A stretch of 64,000 nucleotides of DNA from Erysipelothrix sp. HDW6C. GTDB taxonomy: Bacteria > Bacillota_I > Bacilli_A > Erysipelotrichales > Erysipelotrichaceae. The position numbers and the translations under genes are program-made. Below are positions 58,088-64,000 of this stretch, one piece after another. A model generated the notes under the pieces. That model worked only from the letters and a program-made list of their open reading frames with translations. It ran no database searches and had not been told where the DNA came from. Where the stretch lies: positions 1,054,001-1,118,000 of the forward strand of contig NZ_CP049861.1 in the NCBI RefSeq assembly GCF_011299615.1, in the 5' to 3' direction. Position 1 is the first letter of the stretch; every line of letters begins with the position of its first letter.

Positions 58088-59246
58088 AAATGATGTCATC
58101 ATAATTGACCCCATCAATGTCGAATCCATTGATGGCTAAGAACTCATGACGGAAAGCATCAAAATCCACAATTTCTTTGAAGTTATCCGGTGTTACGGCA
58201 TCCATGAGAATATTCACATTATTTTGTGTCTCATCATCCAATTCAAAAGCATCCAAACGGTAACGACCCTCATCATCGATAAGCGGTGAATCACCATAAA
58301 TCATGTCGTGATAGAGGCGGTATTTGTGCTCGATAATTGACTCATGGGTCCCTTGTTGTTTCATAACCTTAAACAAGGCACTTGCATACAAGGCAACAGT
58401 TGGGATAAAGACTGAAGCTTTAGTTACAACTGTCTTTGATGAACTGATGATTGCCTGTCCGTTCAAGGGTTTGAGTAAGGCATTGATTTGTTGATTGGTA
58501 TGCTCAAGGTCACGTTTTGCATGCCCAATCGTTCCATCTTTATAAATCGCATATGTAATGGGTGAACCAATGTAGGTATAGGTAACAACACGGCAATCTT
58601 GATTTAACATATCTGCTTCAAGTAGGGCTTCGACCCATAATTTATAGTCTTCACCACCCATTACCTTTTCGGTGTTCCGAATGTCGTCAAAACTTGCGAT
58701 ATCAACACTTTCTTCACGAATTGTTTCTTTCGCAATATCAACAGAATACCCTTTAAATGGTGTGTCAATTGGTTTGAGCGCCGAGACAAACTTTTCTTGG
58801 GTATCCGGGTCGATTCGAATGCCGCTGGCAACCGAGTACACAACAAGATCAATCTTGCGATCCATCGCTTTAAAATCATCGATGACCGTTTGTTTGATCT
58901 CATGGCTGAATGCATCCCCGTTGAGATCATAGCTTTGCAATCCGTGTTCGAGTGCAAAATGCTGGAAGTATTCGTTATTGTAGTATCCTGCGCTAGCAGT
59001 GTTTCGACCGCGCGCTGCACGCTCAAAACTAACATTGTAGGTAAAGGCTCCTGCGTTGAATGCGAGCGCGATGCGTGTCGCCAGTCCATAACCCGAGCTT
59101 CCACCGATAATGAGCACATTTAAGGGTTTGTCAGTAATTTTAGGTAAGTGAATCACTTCTTGAATTTGATTTTTTATATTTTTTTTGCACCCTTGAGGAT
59201 GCGCATTTAGGGCGATATTGTCGCGAATCATTGGTTTGATTGTCAT
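58086..59246 (-). CDS. fabV: Trans-2-enoyl-ACP/CoA reductase (FabV type)
   Basis: Reduces the trans-2-enoyl intermediate with NADH, the last step of each fatty acid elongation round. The 386 residues start T-I-K-P-M-I-R-D-N and A-H-P-Q-G-C, typical of FabV. The nucleotide loop is G-G-S-S-G-Y-G-L-A, and the active site Y-x8-K is seen as Y-K-D-G-T-I-G-H-A-K. The start at 59246 has AAGGAG 10 bases upstream; the open frame beyond it crosses the divergent promoter. It is divergent from the acc-fabH operon and shares a FabT-like box with it, which suggests a role in type II fatty acid synthesis. A CoA-linked reductase role is the alternative. Confidence 0.9.
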   Translation of the reverse strand: MTIKPMIRDNIALNAHPQGCKKNIKNQIQEVIHLPKITDKPLNVLIIGGSSGYGLATRIALAFNAGAFTYNVSFERAARGRNTASAGYYNNEYFQHFALEHGLQSYDLNGDAFSHEIKQTVIDDFKAMDRKIDLVVYSVASGIRIDPDTQEKFVSALKPIDTPFKGYSVDIAKETIREESVDIASFDDIRNTEKVMGGEDYKLWVEALLEADMLNQDCRVVTYTYIGSPITYAIYKDGTIGHAKRDLEHTNQQINALLKPLNGQAIISSSKTVVTKASVFIPTVALYASALFKVMKQQGTHESIIEHKYRLYHDMIYGDSPLIDDEGRYRLDAFELDDETQNNVNILMDAVTPDNFKEIVDFDAFRHEFLAINGFDIDGVNYDDII

Positions 59247-59264
59247 ATCTTCAGTTCTCCTTTG

Positions 59265-59293
59265 TTGACTTACAAATTCCATTATATTATTAT
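59265..59293 (+). promoter_or_regulatory. Promoter of the accB operon
   Basis: TTGACT (59265-59270), a 17-base spacer and TATTAT (59288-59293). The FabT-like box begins two bases after the -10. Confidence 0.75.
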
Positions 59294-59309
59294 TTACTTT
59301 GATAATCAA
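59281..59309 (-). promoter_or_regulatory. Promoter of fabV
   Basis: On the minus strand TTGATT (59304-59309), a 17-base spacer and a perfect TATAAT (59281-59286). The -35 lies inside the FabT-like box. Confidence 0.75.
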
Positions 59310-59313
59310 ACTA
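59295..59313. promoter_or_regulatory. FabT-like operator between fabV and accB
   Basis: TACTTTGATAATCAAACTA is an inverted repeat (TTTGA-N3-TCAAA, one mismatch in the outer arms). It matches the FabT (MarR-family) box known from streptococci. It overlaps the -35 of fabV and follows the -10 of accB, so one bound repressor could shut both directions. Confidence 0.8.
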
Positions 59314-59331
59314 TTTATTTGGAGGTTACAC

Positions 59332-59739
59332 ATGAATACGAAAGATATCAAACAATTAATTGAAATTTTGGAAACATCAGGATTAGAAGAACTTAACTAT
59401 AAAACAGACGGATTTGAAATCAAACTTAAGAAGCCCAGTGTTGTCGTGCAGAGTGCACCAGTTACAGTGAGCCAGCCTGCATTGATAAAGCCAAGTGCTT
59501 CAACTGAAAATGCCGTAAAGTCACCCTTAGTTGGAGTGTACTATGCGAAGCCATCTCCAGAAGCGAGTGACTTTGTACGTATTGGAGATAGTGTATCACA
59601 AGGTGATGTGTTGTGCATCATTGAAGCAATGAAAGTTATGAATGAGATTAAAGCACCACAGTCTGGTGTTGTCAAAGAAATCATGATTCAAGAAGGGGAT
59701 ACGGTCGATTTTGATCAACCGCTCTTCGTTATCGAATGA
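59332..59739 (+). CDS. accB: Biotin carboxyl carrier protein of acetyl-CoA carboxylase
   Basis: The 135-residue carrier whose lysine holds biotin and moves CO2 between the carboxylase and transferase parts. The biotin site E-A-M-K-V-M has Lys101. The hinge region contains Pro and Ala, as usual. GGAGG lies before the ATG. It is the first gene of accBCDA-fabH and overlaps accC by 4 bases. Confidence 0.95.
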   Translation: MNTKDIKQLIEILETSGLEELNYKTDGFEIKLKKPSVVVQSAPVTVSQPALIKPSASTENAVKSPLVGVYYAKPSPEASDFVRIGDSVSQGDVLCIIEAMKVMNEIKAPQSGVVKEIMIQEGDTVDFDQPLFVIE

Positions 59740-61088
59740 AAATGATTCAAAAAGTATTGATTGCGAATCGTGGCGAAATCGCAGTACGCATTATTCGTGC
59801 ATGCCGTGAACTCAACATTAAGACTGTTGCTGTATATGCAAATGTTGATAAAGAATCACTGCATGTTGCTTTGGCCGATGAGGCTGTCTGTATTGGAAAT
59901 CATAAACTTGAAAATTCATACTTGAATCAAAATGCAATTCTTCAAGCGGCTGTGAACACCCAGGCACAAGCAATTCATCCAGGATTTGGTTTTCTGAGTG
60001 AAAATGAATCCTTCGTACGCGCTTGTGAACGTTTGGGAATCAAGTTTATTGGTCCATCAGCAGATCTTATCCAAACAATGGGAGATAAGCAAACTGCGCG
60101 TGAAACTATGATAGCGGCAGGTGTGCCAGTAGTGCCGGGATCAAAAGATTTGGTTGATACCTATGAAGCTGCGATTGAGATCGCTGAAACCATTGGCTAT
60201 CCTGTACTTATTAAAGCAACAGCAGGTGGTGGTGGAAAAGGGATGCGCGTGAGTTATGCTCCCTCAACCCTCAAAGATGCCTACAATCAAGCCCGCCAAG
60301 AGGCAAAGAACGCTTTCAATAACTCGGCTGTCTACATTGAGAAGTTTGTTGAAGGACCCCGTCATATTGAAGTTCAGATTATTGGTGATTCTCATGGTAA
60401 TGTTGCGCATCTCTTTGAGCGTGAATGCTCAGTACAGCGCAACAATCAAAAAATGATCGAAGAAGCACCTGTGCAGAATCTCTCATCAAAAACACGTCAA
60501 AAACTCTTGGATGTTGCACTTAAAGCAGCATCCAGTGTTGGTTATGAATCCGCAGGAACTCTAGAGTTTATTATGGACAAGCAGGAAAATTTTTACTTTA
60601 TTGAAATGAATACACGAATTCAAGTAGAGCATCCTGTTACGGAAGCAATCACAGGTGTTGATATCGTTAAAGAACAAATTCGCATTGCAGAAGGACGTCG
60701 TTTATCGTTTAAACAAAAAGATCTTCGTGTAAATGGACATGCAATTGAAGTCCGTATTAATGCTGAAGATCCATCGGATAGTTTTAAACCCATGGCGGGG
60801 CGTATTGATGGGCTTCATTTTCCAGGTGGTAATGGCGTTCGCATTGATTCCTTTGTTTATCAAGGGTACCAGATTCAGCCGTTCTATGATTCGATGATTG
60901 CGAAAGTGATTGTGCATGGACGTACCCGTGATGAGGCTATGGAAAAGGCAATTCGTTGTTTGGAAGAAATTGACTTGGATGGTTTAACATCAAATGTTGA
61001 ATTCCAACTCGAAATTCTTTTAAACGAAGCCTTCCAAGATAATGTGTACGATACATCCCTTGTATCTACACTCTTGAAAAGAGGTTAA
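59736..61088 (+). CDS. accC: Biotin carboxylase of acetyl-CoA carboxylase
   Basis: Carboxylates biotin on AccB with ATP and bicarbonate. The 450 residues match the family: V-L-I-A-N-R-G-E-I-A at the start, the ATP-grasp glycine loop A-G-G-G-G-K-G-M-R, and E-M-N-T-R-I-Q-V-E-H with catalytic residues. The start overlaps accB (ATGA); an ATG two codons later (59742) would also fit. Confidence 0.96.
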   Translation: MKMIQKVLIANRGEIAVRIIRACRELNIKTVAVYANVDKESLHVALADEAVCIGNHKLENSYLNQNAILQAAVNTQAQAIHPGFGFLSENESFVRACERLGIKFIGPSADLIQTMGDKQTARETMIAAGVPVVPGSKDLVDTYEAAIEIAETIGYPVLIKATAGGGGKGMRVSYAPSTLKDAYNQARQEAKNAFNNSAVYIEKFVEGPRHIEVQIIGDSHGNVAHLFERECSVQRNNQKMIEEAPVQNLSSKTRQKLLDVALKAASSVGYESAGTLEFIMDKQENFYFIEMNTRIQVEHPVTEAITGVDIVKEQIRIAEGRRLSFKQKDLRVNGHAIEVRINAEDPSDSFKPMAGRIDGLHFPGGNGVRIDSFVYQGYQIQPFYDSMIAKVIVHGRTRDEAMEKAIRCLEEIDLDGLTSNVEFQLEILLNEAFQDNVYDTSLVSTLLKRG

Positions 61089-61090
61089 TT

Positions 61091-61945
61091 ATGTTTAAAA
61101 AACTACAATCAAAAAAGAATAAAGTAGATGCACTGAAGGGATTCGAAAGTGTGATGGCTCCAACTGAAGTCCCTGACGGAATGTATGAAAAGTGCCCAGG
61201 ATGTGGTGCAACACTACCACTCCAAGCACTTCAAGATAATCTTTGGGTATGTCCCCATTGCGATCATCATTATCGTATGCACGCTGCGGATCGTATTGCC
61301 GCTACCTTTGACACATTTAACGTGTTTAACCACATTATAAAGACAAAAGACCCACTAAATTTCCCTGGATATCAACAGAAAATAGACAGTTTAAGTGAAT
61401 CAATGGGTGTCTATGACGCCGTCGTTTGCGGTGAAGCAACCATTGCTGATAAACAGGTTATTGCTGTTATCATGGATACCAATTTTTTAATGGGATCAAT
61501 GGGGAGTGTTGTTGGGGAAAAAGTAACCCGCGCCTTTGAACGTGCATTAAAACAAAAGAAACCCGTGTTATTGTTCAGTGCTTCGGGTGGAGCGCGCATG
61601 CAAGAGGGTTTAATCAGTCTCATGCAAATGGCCAAGACAAGTGGTGCGGTTGGGAAGTTTGATCAAGCAGGGGGATTGTATATCAATGTGATTACCGATC
61701 CTACAACAGGTGGCGTAACGGCAAGCTTTGCAATGCTTGCGGATATTATTCTTGCAGAACCCAATGCTCTTATTGGTTTCGCCGGTCCACGTGTCATTGA
61801 ACAAACGATGAAGAAGCCGTTACCGGAAGGATTTCAACGATCGGAGTTTCTCCAAGATAAAGGCTTTGTTGATGCGATTGTAAATCGCGTGGATATGAAA
61901 GCGACCTTATTAAAACTATTGGAACTTCACGAGGTGAAATCATGA
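61091..61945 (+). CDS. accD: Acetyl-CoA carboxylase carboxyltransferase subunit beta
   Basis: The 284-residue beta subunit that, with AccA, moves CO2 from biotin to acetyl-CoA to make malonyl-CoA. A four-cysteine zinc finger is near residue 35 (C-P-G-C ... C-P-H-C), and the crotonase fold shows the oxyanion segment S-A-S-G-G-A-R-M-Q. It is 2 bases after accC and overlaps accA by 4. Confidence 0.96.
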   Translation: MFKKLQSKKNKVDALKGFESVMAPTEVPDGMYEKCPGCGATLPLQALQDNLWVCPHCDHHYRMHAADRIAATFDTFNVFNHIIKTKDPLNFPGYQQKIDSLSESMGVYDAVVCGEATIADKQVIAVIMDTNFLMGSMGSVVGEKVTRAFERALKQKKPVLLFSASGGARMQEGLISLMQMAKTSGAVGKFDQAGGLYINVITDPTTGGVTASFAMLADIILAEPNALIGFAGPRVIEQTMKKPLPEGFQRSEFLQDKGFVDAIVNRVDMKATLLKLLELHEVKS

Positions 61946-62844
61946 ATACACGCATAAAGCATCTTGAAAAAGAAATTAAAGAATTAAAAAAGCAAAAGTT
62001 TAATACAGAACATCTTGAAATGTCGCTAAGTATTCTCAAACAAGAATATCACTCGCAACTTTCTTCATGGGATAAAGTTCAATTGGCCCGTGCAAAAGAC
62101 CGTGCGGGTTCCAAGCAGTTCATCGAAGCAATTTTTACTGATTTTACCGAATTGCATGGTGATCGCAATTATGGTGATGACGGTGCAATCCTCGGTGGTA
62201 TTGCACATCTTCATGATATGCCTGTTACCGTTATTGGTGTTGTAAAAGGCCAGACTACAGAGGAAAATCTCAAATCAAACTTTGGGATGGTCCATCCTGA
62301 AGGGTATCGCAAGGCCTTACGTTTGATGAAGCAAGCGGAAAAGTTTAACCGTCCAATCATTACCCTCATTGACACCCCCGGAGCGTATCCTGGGATTGGA
62401 GCAGAGGAGCGCGGCCAAGGGCAGGCAATCGCTCAAAATTTGGTTAGTATGATGGATCTTAAAGTTCCGGTAATTGCCATAATTCTTGGTGAAGCAGGAA
62501 GTGGTGGTGCCCTTGCCTTAGCAGTTGCCAATCAAGTCTGGATGATGGAGCATGCGATTTACAGTATCCTTTCACCCGAAGGGTTTGCCTCAATTTTATA
62601 CAAAGACGCTTCAAAAGCGCCCGAGATTGTCGATGATATGAAAATTACCAGTGATCATCTCTTTGCGCTTGGATTGATTGATGAAGTGATTGAAGAGAAA
62701 GATGATTTTGTACCCGTTGCAAAATATCTCAAAGCACGACTGTATCGTGAACTGAGCGCTATGAAAAAAATGAAAGCAAAACAAATCCAAAAACAGCGGT
62801 ACGAGAGATTCCGTAACATTGGGGAGGTAATCCATGAAAAGTAG
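61942..62844 (+). CDS. accA: Acetyl-CoA carboxylase carboxyltransferase subunit alpha
   Basis: The 300-residue alpha subunit. Family blocks include F-T-D-F-T-E-L-H-G-D-R and T-P-G-A-Y-P-G-I-G-A-E-E-R-G, the biotin-binding G-E-A-G-S-G-G-A-L and the I-L-S-P-E-G-F-A-S segment. It overlaps accD (ATGA) and shares 11 bases with fabH. Confidence 0.96.
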   Translation: MNTRIKHLEKEIKELKKQKFNTEHLEMSLSILKQEYHSQLSSWDKVQLARAKDRAGSKQFIEAIFTDFTELHGDRNYGDDGAILGGIAHLHDMPVTVIGVVKGQTTEENLKSNFGMVHPEGYRKALRLMKQAEKFNRPIITLIDTPGAYPGIGAEERGQGQAIAQNLVSMMDLKVPVIAIILGEAGSGGALALAVANQVWMMEHAIYSILSPEGFASILYKDASKAPEIVDDMKITSDHLFALGLIDEVIEEKDDFVPVAKYLKARLYRELSAMKKMKAKQIQKQRYERFRNIGEVIHEK

Positions 62845-63802
62845 CATTATCAGTACTGGGAGTTATCGTCCCAAACAGGTTGTAAGTAATTTTGATTTTG
62901 AAGGTATTATGGAGACCAGTGATGCGTGGATCGTTCAAAGAACGGGGATAAGGCAGCGCTTGTTTGAAGACGAATCATCCGTCCGTATGGCAACTGAAGC
63001 CGCACGCAATGCTTTAGAAAATTTGGATGCATCCAGTATCGATTGCATCATTGTTGCAACCTATACGCCTGACTCATTCATTCCGACCATTGCCAATCAA
63101 GTTCGAGCGCACTTAGGAATTACGAACCCAATTCCGTCGTTTGATATCAATGCCGCATGTTCGGGGTTTGTTTACGCTTACCAAACAGCACATGCTTATA
63201 TTGCATCTGGAATTTACAAACGTATTCTTGTGGTTGGGGTCGATTTTAACTCGCGTTATTTGGATTTTTCAGATCGCGCAACGTCAATTCTTTTTGGAGA
63301 TGGTGCCGGAGCAATCGTGATGGAAGCAGGAATCACAGGCTCCATCGATTGTATTCTGGGCGGAGAAACAGACACTCTTGAAACAATTCGTATGCAGAAC
63401 ATGAGTGATCATGGTAATCCATTTGTATCCCGTCCATTGACCGATTCATCATACTTTGAAATGAAGGGAGCAGAAGTCTTCAAATTTGCCGTCCGCGTCA
63501 TGGAGTCATCTGTGCATGCTATTCTTGAACGTAACAAATTGACAAGTGAAGATGTTGATCTTGTAATTTCCCATCAAGCAAACCAGCGGATCCTCGACAG
63601 TGGTGCCCGTGCACTTAAAATGCCCAAAGAAAAATTTTTAAGCAATGTTGCTGAAGTTGGGAACACCTCTTCAGCAAGTGTCCCTCTTTTGTTGGATGAA
63701 GCCAATCGAAAGGGACAATTGAAGCCTGGCATGAAGATAATCCTTGTTGCCTTTGGTGGTGGTTTGACCTATGGAACGGCACTCTTGGAGTGGGTTGCAT
63801 AA
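62834..63802 (+). CDS. fabH: Beta-ketoacyl-ACP synthase III
   Basis: Starts each fatty acid by condensing an acyl-CoA primer with malonyl-ACP. The 322 residues show the catalytic Cys109 in N-A-A-C-S-G-F, the His in S-H-Q-A-N-Q-R-I and the Asn in V-G-N-T-S-S-A-S. All three triad residues are present. GGGGAGG lies upstream within accA. The primer (acetyl or branched) cannot be told. It is the last gene before the separate acpP promoter. Confidence 0.96.
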   Translation: MKSSIISTGSYRPKQVVSNFDFEGIMETSDAWIVQRTGIRQRLFEDESSVRMATEAARNALENLDASSIDCIIVATYTPDSFIPTIANQVRAHLGITNPIPSFDINAACSGFVYAYQTAHAYIASGIYKRILVVGVDFNSRYLDFSDRATSILFGDGAGAIVMEAGITGSIDCILGGETDTLETIRMQNMSDHGNPFVSRPLTDSSYFEMKGAEVFKFAVRVMESSVHAILERNKLTSEDVDLVISHQANQRILDSGARALKMPKEKFLSNVAEVGNTSSASVPLLLDEANRKGQLKPGMKIILVAFGGGLTYGTALLEWVA

Positions 63803-63803
63803 C

Positions 63804-63847
63804 TTGACAATTTAAAGATAAAAATATATAGTTTGAACATCAAACTA
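63804..63847 (+). promoter_or_regulatory. acpP promoter with FabT-like operator
   Basis: TTGACA (63804-63809), a 17-base spacer and TATAGT (63827-63832). The 19-base perfect inverted repeat TAGTTTGAACATCAAACTA at 63829-63847 overlaps the -10. It is the same TTTGA-N3-TCAAACTA form as the box between fabV and accB. Confidence 0.82.
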
Positions 63848-63864
63848 ATTAAGGAGAAAATAAA

Positions 63865-64000
63865 ATGAACGACAAAATTAAAAACATAGTAGCAGAAATC
63901 TTAGATATTGAAGCAGGTACAATTGCTGAAGATGCATCAATTCTTGATGATCTTGGCGCCGATTCAATCGCAGTTATGGAAATCGTAATGGAACTTGAAG
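63865..64000 (+). CDS. acpP: Acyl carrier protein, N-terminal part
   Basis: The frame runs off the right edge after 45 residues. It carries the phosphopantetheine site G-A-D-S-I (Ser), the attachment point for growing acyl chains. Ile replaces the more common Leu after that Ser. AAGGAG lies before the ATG. Its own promoter and operator give separate control from accBCDA-fabH. Confidence 0.95.
   Translation, partial: MNDKIKNIVAEILDIEAGTIAEDASILDDLGADSIAVMEIVMELE

Overview
This window is a 64 kb piece of a low-G+C Gram-positive (Firmicutes) chromosome. The pcrA-ligA-camS-gatC-gatA-gatB run, a class Ib nrdIEFH operon, strong AGGAGG-type ribosome binding sites, FabT-like boxes around fatty-acid genes and the GatA variant G-D-S-V-R all fit a Bacilli or Erysipelotrichia relative. 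I infer an Erysipelotrichaceae-like bacterium. From memory, Erysipelothrix rhusiopathiae lacks type II fatty acid synthesis, so the acc-fab cluster here would argue against that species. This placement is an inference, not a measurement.

Layout. 1-6.8 kb: end of a GNAT gene, an oligo-1,6-glucosidase with an extra N-terminal domain, an Imm-5-like protein, a GlcD-type FAD oxidase, an M42 peptidase, msrB-ogt repair genes and dps. 7.0-8.9 kb: a three-gene secretion operon (TasA/camelysin-like short protein, a protein with CBM5/12-like repeats, and an ER-type SipW signal peptidase). 8.9-18.4 kb: pseudouridine synthases, a membrane-tethered MerR regulator with its operator, an aminoglycoside-phosphotransferase-fold protein, a cold shock protein, a CofE homologue, cardiolipin synthase, a patatin and an RNA methyltransferase. 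18.5-27.6 kb: pcrA-ligA-camS-gatCAB plus a membrane-anchored acidic protein. 27.6-31.8 kb: an O-antigen-ligase-like protein, two identical tRNA-Asn/tRNA-Glu sets and pepF.

31.8-39.4 kb is a galactose uptake and entry operon, mglB-mglA-mglC-galK-galM. It sits behind a strong promoter with a cre-like site and a palindromic operator. The adjacent LacI-family regulator has a matching operator but is broken by a one-base frameshift inside its helix-turn-helix. 39.4-41.9 kb: an ABC exporter and a TrmB-type regulator behind an operator-overlapped promoter. 42.0-44.4 kb: an ECF sigma factor flanked by two membrane-anchored proteins that share a C-terminal domain signature. 44.5-46.5 kb: a CoA-binding protein, a hydrolase and a ring-cleaving dioxygenase (MhqO/MhqD-like). 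46.7-50.6 kb: nrdI-E-F-H. 50.7-58.0 kb: BrkB and MscS membrane proteins, a PRD-type regulator, an unknown membrane protein, an orphan FtsX-type permease and a hydrolase.

58.1-64.0 kb is the fatty acid module: fabV on the minus strand, divergent from accB-accC-accD-accA-fabH, followed by acpP, which is cut by the window end. One FabT-like box lies between the divergent fabV and acc promoters and another overlaps the acpP promoter. The whole pathway may therefore be co-regulated by a FabT-type repressor that is not in this window.
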